Shown in pieces: positions 10,692 to 21,775 of a stretch of 64,000 bases of DNA. The DNA comes from Ancylostoma caninum (taxonomy: Eukaryota > Nematoda > Chromadorea > Rhabditida > Ancylostomatidae), in the NCBI GenBank assembly GCA_037903475.1, contig JBAJFG010000064.1:930001-994000 (forward strand), read 5' to 3'. A program made the position numbers and the translations under genes. Numbering within the stretch: position 1 is the stretch's first letter; each line of letters opens with the position of its first letter. The notes beneath the pieces are model-generated. The model saw only the letters and a program-made list of their open reading frames with translations, made no database searches and had not been told where the DNA came from.

Positions 10692-13375
10692 TTAAACGCT
10701 CTTTTCGGTCAGGTAGGTCGATATTTTTCGGCAATACTGCACAACTTCAATTGTCGATAGCCCACGTTCACGCTCCTGCTGCATTCTGAAAAAAAAAGAT
10801 GATATAATTTTGTTTTCCTCCATCTAAAGCATACAAACTGGCAATCATTCCCTCTTACTTTTGCATAGCTTCATTAATCTTGTCCTTTCGTGCCTGGTCT
10901 TTTCGACGCAGAGTCCTTTGCTCCCCTGGGGCCTGAAAAAAAAAAGATGTTTTGTCCTAATTTGTAGTAGAAATGATCTTGCAGTATATAACGATTACAT
11001 GTTCGATCCGTTTCAGCGCACATACAGCTTCAAGATTGATTTTGTGTGAATGGTGCAGCAGTGTCGCCAACGATGGGTGCCGAACCTTTATAAGGGTTCC
11101 GAGTTCTCTGAAATTCGAAAAAAATAGTACGAATTTATACAAATTAAATTAAAGCAATTACCCTGTGAAACGCTTCCGCCAAGTTACTGGTACGAAGCTC
11201 ACTAATAGTCCATTTACACCAAAGATCTTCGTACAATCCTTCCATCCACGTCGTTTTGAGATAATCAAGGAACTCGACACATTTCGCGTGAGCTCCATGA
11301 CCCTCTGGTACTGGTGGATCTCTTAGAGCTTTTACTTCTCCGAATAAGTCCTTGGGGAGGAATATTGTCCCCTTTATCGTGCTCCACTATTCAGCAATAC
11401 TTTCTTCCCTTTTGTCTCCATGAATGTATTGCTTAAGTCCCAAATCATCTCTTCTCCTGTTCCATGCTTGTGATAAGTGAAAGGAGCAGCCTTCTGAAAT
11501 TGCTTGTCTTGTGACTTCATTGTGAAATCTTTATAGTTTGGACTTACCTATTTTAAAGTTGGGAAATACCATGCGAGCTGCCCGAATTGATGCTTCTTCG
11601 AAATCCAGTATCACCCTAAGGGTACGAGACCGAGGCAGGGTAAGATGTTTCTTGATGTGTCCAAAGATCTTCTTGTAAATGGCTATGGTTCTGCGATCGG
11701 TTACGGAATATAGTAGAGGGACTTCCACTCCGCTACTGCATACACCGTGTATACAGTAAAGCTGTGCCTTCTTTCCAGCTTCTACAGGATGCATTCCGAA
11801 AGTTCCATCAGCGACCAACGCATATAGACCTTGGCGACACGCCTCCTAAAATAGAAATATATGAAACAAAACTTTTTTCGTTCTTGATTTCTTTGACATT
11901 CAATTTGATTCTTCACACCTGTATGGTTTCTATTGAATAGAAAATGTGCAGCCCAGGCAATTGTATGTGCTCTAGGCTAACATCTCTCTCCACATGGCTG
12001 TTTACGGCTCTGCAAATAAAATTTAAAGAAATCCTTCATCTTTCTTTCTAACAACCTTATTAAACTTATTACCAAATTTATTACCTTGAATAGGCGTCCC
12101 GTCGTTGACTGTAACCTGGACCATAGAATTCAGCTTTAACCTTGCCTTTTAGGCCGTTCTCTGTAAATAATGAGATGAAGGAGAGGAAACGAGAATAAAA
12201 TGAAAATCCAACCTTCCGTAACATTTTTGTCTATCCAATCCAGAGTGTCATGCCAAAATCCTTTCGGAGCTTGACCCACACAGCGTTTATCAGCCCATAT
12301 ATGTTGCAGATCCTGGAAAATTTGTTTAAAAATAAATGTGGATTTGTTTGCGCTGGAATTTTAAAAAATTTTCGTTACCTCGTAAGTCTTCCGTACAGCA
12401 ATGTCCCTGCTGATTGTCTTCGGTGTACACTGATGGGGCAACTCCGATGGATCTGACAGAAATTCTCCTCCACTAACCTGAATAAAAAAAACTCCAGTAT
12501 TTTCAGAGAAAAAAATAGAATTGAGAATTTACAAGCGGTACTTCAACATGAGTTGAAATCCCTGCTCCCTTGCATCCAACACATCGGTAGACGCTGTTAT
12601 CCTTGTTTGTGCGAACGTGGGCAAAAGAATAGCACAGTTCAGTGTCTGGAATAATATATACCATTACGTCACGCTTGCCAAATTTACTTACCTTTTTCAA
12701 TGCAATAAAAACAGGCTCCCTCGAAGCAGCAAGAACGACTTCATCATGTGAAAACGCAGCAGATTCCTGAGCCAATGGCGATGCATCCGACGCATATAGC
12801 TTAAATTTTATTGTTCACGTCAACCAATATTACATTATAATGCAAACGTGCAAAGAAACTACCGGATCTAACTGGAGATTTTCATGTGAAAGTCGCAAAC
12901 TTTGTTCAGGGATGTGGATCTGCTCAACTCTGCGGACCTGGGATTGTAGAAAATGATTTCAAAGGCATTATTGTGTAGAATAACTTCAAATGGGCAGTTG
13001 CTAAACAGTCACCTCAGCCTGCAGCTCAGAATTTTGCATAACTAGGCATCCATCGGAATAATTGCTATCTCGGATGCTTGGACGGTGTGGATTCTGCTCC
13101 AGGAGGGAGCTTTTGGTAGGTGCATGGTAGTTGTTTTCCTGGTTTTCAGTTGCACGGTCATGTAAATCCTGACAAAAAAAAGTTTCTCTCCAAGATTCGT
13201 ATCGTAGTAGCTAAATTCTGACCTCAGAGTTTTGCGTAATATAATGGCTATTGGAATCATAGCAGTAGTCGCTGATAGATCCCTATAACTGTTGAGGAAG
13301 GCAGTCTTGTAAAGGCAGATAATCATCCGAATAATAGTTTTCTTGGTCGCAGCTAAGTAGATATGACGAGTACAT
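10692..13375 (-). pseudogene. MULE transposase with zinc-finger domain, nearly intact
   Basis: The enzyme would cut and paste the element. Exons read on the minus strand with GT..AG borders. About 12800-12540 contains a FLYWCH-like finger (SFAHVRTNKDNSVYRCVGCK). 11850-11545 holds the MULE core, with DGTFGMHP (first catalytic Asp), YCIHGV, VPLLYS and VILDFEEASIRAARMVFP (second Asp). 11500-11162 holds FLDYLKTTWMEG and SELRTSNLAEAFH. Small 3' exons end with EKSV and a stop at 10692. Breaks: a TAG next to a Trp codon near 11385, and a further TAG in the probable first exon near 13270. The start at 13375 is a guess. Otherwise the exon set looks complete, so decay is recent. Confidence 0.7.
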
Positions 13376-13497
13376 AGTGGGGCAGAAAGTCGGTTAGGAT
13401 CGCTACAATATGTGCTCACCGCTGTTTAAAATACTCTCGTGTACGTGTTAAGTATGTCATTGTTATCGTTCTAGGGTTAACATATGATATGATAGTT

Positions 13498-13800
13498 GTG
13501 ACCTTCACACATCAAATGACTTGTCATTTTTTATTGGTGACCTCATATAATCACTGTAGCCACAATGTACTTTGATCTTAGCTCACAGGCTCTCAAGGTT
13601 GACCCGAGGGTAATTAGCGGACAACTCGTCCGCGAATTAGGGCATGTGTTGCCGCAATCAGGTATATCCGCTCCTGACGCTGTTGATCCGAATGGATTTC
13701 CTGGTCGCCTTTTTCGCATCTTTAATTGATGTCCTAAGGTGACAATTAGGGGAGCGAGGAAAAGGTGCAAAAATCCGATCGGATCAACCGCCTGTTCCCC
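13498..13800 (-). repeat. MULE right TIR (uninterrupted)
   Basis: It is the reverse complement of 8500-8751 joined to 10501-10550, about 300 bp, and documents the ancestral, unbroken TIR. Confidence 0.8.
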
Positions 13801-13808
13801 CTGAACAG

Positions 13809-14555
13809 GTCTCAAGTTTTTTTTTTGTGGCTATGAAGAATGAAGCTGTCACACCATCGAAGACATTCGAAGAGTTGAGGAAGAAATCACAGTTCATGCT
13901 ACAACAAAGACAAGTGGCCATTGATGAGAATTGCTTGGAAGGTCGAAATACTGTTGCTGCTCTTCGAAAAAAAAAAGAGAATACATCGAAAATAAGTGAA
14001 CTGGCGCATGCAATCATCGCTGAGTGTAGCCAACACCGAATGGAAAACCAAGAAATTCTGGGATCGATGGAATCACATGGTCAGAATATCCTCGAGAAGA
14101 ATGTGGCCCAGATCGAAGTGTGGGAGTCAATCTTCCAACGACAAGAAGACATTGCTATGAAAGCTTTGGACAGTCTGAATGAGTTGAAGGAAAAGACGAA
14201 TAGCGTTACTGAATACAATGTTTCATCTGCTGCATGCGCTCTGAAGGAGATTCGTTCGAAAGTTAGCGAGGGTGACAACACCATAAAGGGAGAAGGTAAC
14301 AATTTTATGACAAAGGCAGCATCCATTGACAAGGCTGGCTACAATGACGTGAAAAACATCATGGACTCTATCAACCGTTTTTGTGAAGAACTGAGAAGCA
14401 TCAAGGATGAAACCGAGAATAACAGATTGCTTTCTCGGGAGGACAAGGCGAAACGTGAAAAAAATATTGTCCAGGAAGTATGGGATCGTGTCGTTATAAT
14501 AAGTAAGGGTGTGTCTGACATGGTGGAGGACAATCGCCAAAACACCGACATGGAT
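13809..14555 (+). pseudogene. Kinesin-5 tail, second part (pseudogene)
   Basis: After the MULE, an open frame of about 245 codons (13827 on) resumes the kinesin tail. It is a long, charged coiled-coil stretch (FEELRKKSQFMLQQRQVAID, then repeated heptads to DNRQNTDMD) with no stop until it runs into the tail of the second RTE at 14556. Kinesin-5 tails are extended coiled coils, and its position and strand continue the 7846-8499 segment. On its own this part has weak family motifs; the call rests on context. A continuation after the RTE (TPSDSW then stops) lies at 17999-18030. Confidence 0.6.
14541..14555. repeat. RTE element 2 target-site duplication, left copy
   Basis: AACACCGACATGGAT here and AACACCGGCATGGAT at 17999-18013 differ at one base. 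The preceding CAA also matches, so the duplication is 15 to 18 bp. Confidence 0.85.
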
Positions 14556-14578
14556 CTTCTTCTTCTTCTTCTTCAGCG

Positions 14579-15526
14579 TTTGTCCCGTTTAGTAGCGGGG
14601 TCCGCTTTAGAGGTCTGTTGACACCATTTAGCCCTATCGCGCGCTTGGTCCGGGTGGATCCCAGCTAGCTTAAGATCGGCGTGGAGTGTGTCAAGCCAGC
14701 GTAGCTTTGGTCGACCTTTTGGCCGTTTGCCGGAGACTTCGAGATCAAAGCCGACTTTGCGGACGGTTCCTTCCTCGGCACGCAGAACGTGGCCATACCA
14801 TCGCAGACGAGTTTCGCGAAGTTTATCAGATATCGTCGCAACGCCGAACCGATTTCTGATGTCCTTGTTGCAGATTCGATCGAGCCGCGTTGCTCCAGCC
14901 ATCCAGCGCAGCATCTTCATCTCCATAGCGCTAAGGCGACGTTCTACTTCCTTGGTTGCAGGCCAACATTCGGCGCCATAGAGAGCAACGGGACGGATGA
15001 CGGTACGATAGATCTTCGATTTCAGTCGGTCCGGGATCTTCTTTTCACACAGAACACCGGTCAACGAGCGCCACTTTCCCCATGCGGAATTAACTCGGGC
15101 TACAACTTCATGGTAAAGGCTACAGTCAGATGAAATTCCTCACCCAAGGTACTTGAACACTTCCGTTCTAGGTAATTGTGCGCCGTCTACGCTTATGGTA
15201 CCGGGCTGATCCACGCTGGTTGTTAAGTACTCTGTCTTCCTGACGTTAAGACTTAGGCCGAAGCGTGCAAGTTGGTTACTCCAAGCCTGTGTCAGCCGCT
15301 CGAGTTCTTGCCTGTCTTCAGACGCGAGCATGACGTCGTCTGCGTACAACAAAGTCCATGGCGTGGGTTTCTGCAGATCCCGTGTTACAACATCCATCAC
15401 CACAATGAAGAGGAGCGGGGACAGAGCGAGCCTTGGTGCACACCAACGGAAATGGGGAAATCCGTAGACATGCCAGCAGCCGCCTGCACATGACTTCTTG
15501 GACTGGTGTAAAGAATCCGCACCCAT
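14579..15526 (-). pseudogene. RTE element 2: reverse transcriptase C-terminal part
   Basis: ALSPLLFIVVMD continues the broken HQG block, then YADDVMLA gives the catalytic Asp pair and VFKYLG the thumb. A TGA follows directly after YLG near 15137. Translation then stays open to 14579 with the RTE C-terminus (YGAECWPATK, RWYGHVLR, KGRPKLRW). So this segment has one internal stop. Confidence 0.85.
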
Positions 15527-16053
15527 TCGATAAGTTCTTCAGGAACGTCATGCTGCCGAAGAGCGTACCAGATGACTTCGTGGGGCACGCGGTCAAATGC
15601 CTTTTCTTGGTCAAGGAGGGCGAGATGCAGCGGCTTTTGTTTCTCACGGTGCTTCTCGACCAAGAGACGTGCAGCATGTATTGCATCAGTGGTGCCGCAC
15701 CCAGCTACAAATTCGCACTGGTTAGCGAAGAGCCGCACGATATCGCCAATCCTGCGGTCAATGACAAGCTCAAAAACCTTCATGGTATGGGACAGCAGGC
15801 GAATAGGTCGGTAGTTAGCGCAGTCAGCGGGACTGCCTTTGCGCTTCCATATCGGGATTGTGGTGCTCCGCTGCCGTTCCGAGGGCACTATCTTTCCCGC
15901 CACTATCTGGTTAAAGAACCTCGCCAGCCATTCAGCAGATCCCCAGCATTGCGACTTCCATAGATCCACTGCCACGTCATCGAGACCAGTCACTTTATGT
16001 GACATCATTCGCTTCAGCGCTGCCTCCGTCTCCTCGGTAGTGATTGCCTGCAC
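15397..16053 (-). pseudogene. RTE element 2: reverse transcriptase, N-terminal part
   Basis: Fingers and palm of a non-LTR reverse transcriptase are visible: RMMSHKVTGLDDVAVD, CANYRPIRLLSHTMKVFE, LALLDQEKAFDRVPHEV and VGVHQGS. The frame breaks just after HQGS near 15430, inside the conserved block preceding the catalytic motif. Confidence 0.85.
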
Positions 16054-17561
16054 GGGCCGTAGGTTGGCGATACATAAGGAATAGGTGGGTGGGCGAATTC
16101 CTCCGTCGAGACTTTCTCGAAGTAATCACGCCATCGCTTCATTGCCTTCCTGCGGTCCATTAGAAGGTGGCCATGCTCGTCGTTGACGCCATGGAACTTT
16201 TCGATATCGTCCATCTGACGTTTACGAGATTTCGCGAGCCGGTATATGAGCCGTTCGCCTTCCTTCGTGTCTAGCTTCTTTTCGACATCCGCGTAATGTG
16301 CGGCTTTCACCACCGCTACCGCCTTTTTCGCTGCTCTCTTCGCTTCGCAGTATTTACGCCAGCGGTCGTCTGTCTTGCTGTCCAGGAAGGCATGGTACAT
16401 GCGCTTCTTCTCCCGAACCCTCGACTTCACTTCGTCCGTCCATAGCCAAGGTTGCTTGTCGGTCTTCCTTCGACCTGGTTTAGTCGCACCAAGTTCAGAC
16501 CGCGCTGCCTCTACGACCACATCTGCTGCTTTCCGCCAAGTTTCCTCAACACTCGTTACAGGCGGTAGCTGAATGCGAGATATGACCGCGGCCTCTTTCT
16601 GCTTCAGTTTCCACCACTTGATTCGAGCTGGTCCGCATCTCTCCTCGTACTTCCTCTTCGGTGGAGTGATTTTCAACGAACAGATCAGTGGCCGATGTTG
16701 TGTCGCTACTGTCTCATACGGCACGACCTTCACGTCCGTGACCAGCTTTCGATCTTGACGACGCAAAAGTACATAGTCGATCTGTGTCTTCGTATTGCCG
16801 CTATAGAAGGAAACAAGATGAGACGTACGTTTTTGAAACCATGTGTTCGTTACGACGAGGTTGTGAGACTCGGCGTACTCCAGAATACGTTCACCATCTT
16901 CGTTACGTGTACCGTAGCCGAACCCACCATGACAACTGTAATCGCTCCTCGTTTCTCCCACGTGACCATTGAGGTCTCCCGCAACGACAAGAGTATCCTC
17001 CTTCGGCACCTCTGCTGTCTTCTCATCAAGCAACGCCCAGAAGTCGTCCTTGATACGCTCAGAACAGCCAGTTTGCGGAGCGTATGCCGAGAAGAAGTGG
17101 AGCCGCAGTTCAACAGTGGCGATGACAATTTTCATAAGCCGATCGTCGAAACGCTGGACTTCTGCTATTGCGTCTCGGTAGCGTTCTGAGACTACGACTC
17201 CGACGCCACTTCTGGTACCTGCACTGCCATGGTAAATGAGTTTGTAGCCACATCCTATGTCCTTCGACTTACTGCCTGACCATCTCGTCTCCTGAACCGC
17301 GCAAATGTCGATTCTTCTGCGCTCTAGTGCGGCTGCTAACTCGCACGAGCGACCTGTCAACGTGCCGACGTTCAAAGTCGCAATGCGCGTCTTGGCTACG
17401 TTGTCCTCCTTAACGACTCGCCTGCTTGCCCCCCGATGCCGCCGTTCGCGAAGCATCGGGGACCCTCGCATACTTTTCACACTAACCGGGCCCCGAAAGT
17501 GCGCGTCGACTCCCGTGTAGGCCGTAGCTTTCTTCTCAGGCACTATTGACGTCATAACCAT
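16014..17561 (-). pseudogene. RTE element 2: endonuclease and linker
   Basis: The frame is 515 codons from an ATG at 17561. Endonuclease motifs are TLNVGTL, CAVQETRW, VVAGDLNGHVG, QIDYVLL and VATQHRPL. The last replaces the usual SDH by TQH, as in some RTE lineages. The remaining 250 residues form the basic linker before the reverse transcriptase. The frame is lost near 16050, where the polymerase part continues in another frame, so the polyprotein is broken. Confidence 0.85.
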
Positions 17562-17599
17562 ATGACGTGACGTGGGTCTTCTTCGGCCGGCCTGTCACC

Positions 17600-17998
17600 A
17601 CGGCCTGTCGCCGGCATTCGACTGTTGAGGGGAAGGATTCCCTTCCCCGTGGACGAGGGACTTATTTGTTAGAGGAGGCCCCAGATCGCCTCTCATGCGC
17701 TTCCCAGTCGTTAGAATGCGAGCTTTTGGCCAAATCCGGACTGCAGGATACAGCCAACATGAAGCATCAGCACACACCCACACGCGCGAGTGCGTGTTCA
17801 CACTCATATGCCGGCCATATGTGTCGAATCCAGCACTGTCGAACTAACGAGTCCATCCCCTAGATCTACCCGCGTCGCAGGGCAAGCGCATGGCTGCTTT
17901 TGGTCCGCGGTAAACCCCCTATCCGCCACCTGGGGTCGCGCCACGTAGCCTCGCAGCAAATCGGCTGGGATCCCTCGTAAGAGGGAGATCCGTGGCAA
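17600..17998 (-). promoter_or_regulatory. RTE element 2 5' leader, homologous to element 1 leader
   Basis: The leader repeats, in the same order, the structured parts seen at 7140-7060: GCCACG/CGTGGC, a CCCTC/GAGGG hairpin whose loop differs (TTAC versus ATAA), AGCC/GGCT, and CCCCAGGTGGCGGATAGGGG unchanged. The variable positions fall in the loops. Function is not shown. Confidence 0.55.
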
Positions 17999-18129
17999 AA
18001 CACCGGCATGGATACACCGTCAGATAGCTGGTGATAATGAAATATCCCGAGTTCAGAAGCTGGATACCATTTTGAAGTCTTGTGGCTCCTATCCCTCCAA
18101 AAATAGGGTCTTTCAAGAACATCTTAGAC

Positions 18130-18660
18130 AAATACCTAGATCCTTGATGTTACGTTCTCCGGTACTAGTCCTACATTCCAGTTTATCGACTCTTATCTAC
18201 ATAACTGCATCTGTTCTATTCTCTTTTTTTTAGCACAATTGCTGGTATCACACTGGATTTTTATCACTGGTCACAGTTCTTTGTATGTTGATTTGTTTGT
18301 TATTTTTGCTTCATATGAGCGTGCTCATGTAACAAATGTAAATATTAATTTTGCTTCCTGCGGGGAAAAAAACTACAGCTCACGCTTACCAATCCTTTGA
18401 TTGTAACAGTAATAACCAACCTGTGGAAAGGTGCTAACTCTTGTACACTTGGGCTTGTCCGAGCGAGACGGGGTTATTCAGGTAAAATTTGAAAATTTCA
18501 AAGTGGGCAAAAATCGTAGCTCTTCGCCGCTTTTCGCTGCGGTATACGGTTTCCTGCTGCTGGATTGATGGATTGAGGATGTTGTGAACGTGTGTGAGAG
18601 CTCAATCTTGGGTAGTTGAACCTTCATAGCTTGATAAGAACATGAACAATATGGAAGAAA
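18130..18660. other. No recognisable gene
   Basis: AT-rich DNA lying beyond the last kinesin-like text. No frame, splice pattern or repeat could be supported. Confidence 0.35.
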
Positions 18661-18668
18661 AGAAGACG

Positions 18669-18998
18669 TTAACAGTGCAAAATGAGTGATCGGCATAGAA
18701 CGAAGAGTGTTCGTTGGTGGTCCGAGTCAACCATTCCGTTCGTTTTGGCGCTCATTTCCTTGCTTCTTCTCCAAGTGTGCTCTTTTGTAGCACAGCTATT
18801 AGGTGTTAACATAAGTCCTTGCGCTTTTTTCAGTGGCGATTTTTTCACCCTATTGCCATTTTTCCGTAAAGTTCTCTGCACCTTCTGAAGGCGCTTCTCT
18901 TCCTCTATAATATTGTCACCAAATGGTTTCTCAGACATATTAATTTCCCTGACTGTTGGACTCAAAAAGAGAAACGCCAATTTCAGGAGAAACATCAT
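18669..18998 (-). CDS. Hypothetical 109-residue frame, possible secreted protein
   Basis: From an ATG at 18998 the frame begins with a hydrophobic stretch (MMFLLKLAFLFLSP) that could be a signal peptide and continues as a lysine/arginine-rich, charged segment (EEEKRLQKVQRTLRKNG). Part of the frame (KKAQGLMLTPN) lies in a short sequence found at three other places in the window (21748, 42634, 43724), so it may be repeat DNA instead of a gene. No family is recognised. Confidence 0.2.
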   Translation of the reverse strand: MMFLLKLAFLFLSPTVREINMSEKPFGDNIIEEEKRLQKVQRTLRKNGNRVKKSPLKKAQGLMLTPNSCATKEHTWRRSKEMSAKTNGMVDSDHQRTLFVLCRSLILHC

Positions 18999-19395
18999 TT
19001 CTTCCTTGTATTTAATAAGGACCCGGAAAACACCCGATACTGTTCAAACGTATAAGTTCTGCAGAATATATACGTGGAAAAACAGCATCAGTAGATCTTT
19101 TGCTAGACCAGTTTGGGGATGCTGGTAAGTGTGGGTTCCGACGTTATCATGGGGTGGGATGACTAGACCCTTGCGAATCAATTCTTGTAGCAGGATTATC
19201 TCACAAGGGAAGTGCAAGAGGCTAACCCCGGGGATCGAGACGAAACACCCATTTTTGGTAACATTGTCTAAGGCTATGTTAATGTATGTACATCATTTTT
19301 GCCCAATGGTCCTGATGCGCGCAGGAGAGCGCGCCAAAGACTTTTCGGCATCATTCGTCTCCCACACGCCCTAGATCTTTGAAAAGGTCTTCTGG

Positions 19396-19610
19396 ACTGA
19401 AACTTCGCATACTGGGGTTATTTGAGGTGCTGAATACGAATATCATATCCATTTTGTACCGTAACGCTATTTTTGTAGGGTTACGGCAAGTGCACCACCC
19501 CATCTACCGTGCACCTACCGTAACCCTACAAAAATAGCCTTACGCTACAAAATGGATATGATATTCGTATTCAGCACCTCAAATAACCCCCATATGCAAA
19601 GTTTCAGTCT
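19396..19610. repeat. 215-bp palindrome (fold-back)
   Basis: Two arms of about 95 bp pair almost perfectly (GTGCTGAATACGAATATCAT and its complement) around a 15-bp centre near 19500. Words from it (TACAAAATGGAT, TTCAGCACCTC, AAATAACCCC) recur in the 51.6-52.4 kb array and at 30530. Confidence 0.8.
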
Positions 19611-19679
19611 AAATTTTTTTTTGAAGAGTTTGGGTTCGTGGTGGTTGAATAATACCAATTTTCTAGTGTGCTGTCAATG

Positions 19680-20620
19680 GAGTCCTGGCCAGGGCGCAGC
19701 ACCAGGTGGTCATTGACCACCAGGACTTAGTAGCGTCCTGCAGATTCAGGGGGCTTAGCACCAATGTCCGGGGCGTAGCCGACCGCTAATTGTCTACTGG
19801 TGTTAGACACAAGCAGATTTCAGAGATGCACGTCTGAAAGATCATCAAAATCGCGGCTGAAGATCACTGTCATTCAACCAATTGCTACATACATCCCTAC
19901 CCTGCACTCTGGTGCGCTCCAATGATAATCAGGTGTTGCTCAACCTGTAGGAGACGTATCATGTTGGAATTTTGACTGTGGATGCGCACTACACCAACAA
20001 GTATCCCCCCAAAGTGGCACACTTCGTTTTTGAGAAACCGTCTTCGTTTTTGGAAACCGTCATTAATGGTCAAAAAATGGTCAAAAAGTGGCTTTTGACC
20101 ATTTTTTGACCATTAATGACGCTTTTTTCCAAAAACGAAGACGGTTTCTCAAAAACGAAACATGCCACTTTGGGGGAGAGTTGATACCACCTAGGCGCTT
20201 TTCTTGGAGTTGACAGCGTATCGGAACACTTCCTCGAACGAGAGAAATTTCCTGGGAAACTTCCAGGTTTGAGAGAAAAAAACCACGCTCCGATGACAAT
20301 TTCCTGTATTTGACAGGTCCTATAACAAGTTTCAACGAGTTCTAGCGGGATCAAGCAGTTCCGTACTGAGATCGGTTTTTCGAAGATTTTAGCTTGAATT
20401 TTAGGCTGTCTTCGCTAAATGGTACGCATTTCTTGCTGAAACATCATTCGTCGTCTCACTAACGCTTATTTAAGTCACTTTTTAGTGCTATCTGCTTTTC
20501 CTGAAAGAACCCTAGTATGTAAGTACTTAGTAGCCCATTTCGGAATCCGACTGGACTTAGTACTCCCCAACCGACACTGACCACCTAGTGCTGCGCCCTG
20601 GTCCTGGCTTGGATTCATGG
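19680..20620. repeat. Imperfect inverted pair around a CAGCACCAGGTGGTCA word
   Basis: GGCGCAGCACCAGGTGGTCA near 19693 returns as the complement at about 20579-20610. The palindrome at 20004-20176 lies between, so this may be the remains of a larger nested fold-back. Confidence 0.5.
20004..20176. repeat. 173-bp near-perfect palindrome
   Basis: CCCCAAAGTGGCACACTTCG and its complement frame arms of about 80 bp (TTTTTGAGAAACCGTCTTCG). The centre is near 20092. A perfect-looking hairpin of this size can be a small MITE or a source of small RNA. Confidence 0.8.
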
Positions 20621-20900
20621 GACTTTGGCCACGCAATCCAGCAGTGGTTGGCGTGATTAGCTGTCCCATGGATCATCGAACGTTTGCAGACGCATTCTTG
20701 AATAACCTGGTTCCGCCTGGTTACGCGACCATGAGTCCTTGCTCCAATCATGGCAGCCGCGATGAGGTGGCCGAGTGAGTAACGAATCGGACGAAGTTCC
20801 TGCAGTAATTCTTGTGATGGCGCACATATCTGATGTGTTTTAGTCATTAGAAATACTCTAAACAAGTTTAAAAGCCTCAAATTCAAAAATGCAAAATGGA

Positions 20901-20983
20901 TTCCGCGGACGGGATTCAAACCCTCGACCCTGACTCTGGCTGACAATCCGACACGCTACCCACTCGGCCACTCCGCCACGGCT
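20901..20983 (-). repeat. tRNA-like SINE or tRNA pseudogene
   Basis: Read on the minus strand it has an A-box-like TGGCCGAGTGGGTAGCG and a B-box-like GGGTTTGAATCCC at tRNA spacing. The anticodon stem and T stem have mismatches, the loop would read GTC, and acceptor pairing is poor. It is therefore unlikely to be a working tRNA; a tRNA-derived SINE head fits better. Confidence 0.55.
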
Positions 20984-21747
20984 GGCATGCCTGTGGCAAT
21001 TGCTCATGATCGCATACCCAGCGGAGCAGGGTCGTTCACAATTGTGTCTCCAAACACTCTACAGTCCATGAGACAGCTAATTACAGTAATCTCAGTAAGT
21101 TTGAGCCGTCAACGTTGCATAAATCGCCTGTAAAATGGACCCCTATGGCAGCGAAGAAGAAAAATCTTGGACGCGCTCTCCTGGGCGCATCCTGACCATT
21201 GGGCAAAAATAATATGTATGCATTATAATCACCTTAGACAAGGCTTCTGAAAATGGGTGGCTCGCTGGGATCCCCGGGGTTAGCCTCTTGCACTTCCCTT
21301 GTCAGTTATTCGATAGCATTGAGAACTATGATATACATCTAGATCTTGCGATTCCTCTGGAGCAATTCTCACGTCTTCGTGAAAGAATTCTGTTCGGTCA
21401 AAGTGGATGGAGTCATTGAGACCAAATATGTATTCTTTGAGCTTCCCTAATGATCCCTAATGATTAGACATTTCAAGCGGAACGTCTCTTTCATACTTAG
21501 CATAGGTCGCACGAACAGTTTTGATAGCCTTTAAAGCTCTAACTGAATGCCAGGATCGGTAGCTGTCGGTTGCGCTATTCCTAATTGACTTATTGGTCCA
21601 CTTCGCAGGCTCAAAACTCGAGAAAACTGTCGTTTTCAAAAACCCTTTTACAAAATTCTTGTAGAAGAACGTTAGCGCTTCCGAATCGTATATGACTTGT
21701 ACTTAAAAGATAACAAATAGGTGGAGAAACGTGCATACGAAAAAAAA

Positions 21748-21775
21748 AGCGCAAAGACTTATGTTAACACCTAAT
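21748..21775 (+). repeat. Copy of dispersed GCGCAAAGACTTATGTTAAC word
   Basis: The same sequence appears inverted at 18795-18832 and as variants at 42634-42664 (inverted) and 43724-43756. In the two pairs the copies face each other, so they could be ends of 3.0-kb and 1.1-kb elements. Confidence 0.5.

Larger units (their letters stand above)
8500..13800 (-). mobile_element. MULE-type DNA transposon with about 300-bp TIRs
   Basis: The ends are long inverted repeats: 8500-8751 plus 10501-10550 on the left match the reverse complement of 13498-13800 on the right. The left repeat is split by 1.75 kb of tandem DNA (8752-10500); in the right repeat the two parts abut directly, so the split is secondary. 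Without that insert the element is about 3.55 kb. Inside is an intron-containing transposase gene on the minus strand. It sits in the kinesin-5 tail pseudogene, with kinesin sequence on both sides and a near-perfect 8-bp duplication. Mutator-like elements typically have long TIRs and 8-10 bp duplications. Confidence 0.8.
14556..17998 (-). mobile_element. Full-length RTE-type LINE (element 2), inactivated
   Basis: A 3.44-kb non-LTR retrotransposon in minus orientation was inserted into the kinesin tail. The 3' end at 14556 is a GAA-type trinucleotide tail, the 5' end is at 17998, and a 15-18 bp duplication flanks it. Its proteins belong to a different RTE subfamily from element 1 (YADD instead of FADD, TQH instead of SDH), but about 350 bp of leader is shared. 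The coding region carries two frameshifts and one stop. Confidence 0.9.
19203..21302. mobile_element. 2.1-kb element with about 140-bp inverted ends
   Basis: 19203-19340 and 21165-21302 are inverted copies, starting ACAAGGGAAGTGCAAGAGGC on each side and both containing TTTTTGCCCAATGGTC. No transposase frame lies between, so it is non-autonomous. Two independent palindromes (19396-19610, 20004-20176) and a tRNA-like sequence (20901-20983) sit inside it. No clear target-site duplication was found. Confidence 0.6.

Noticed and set aside
20901..20983. A functional tRNA gene (anticodon GTC)
   Set aside because: Anticodon and T stems have mismatches and the acceptor stem is poor, so a SINE or pseudogene is more likely.
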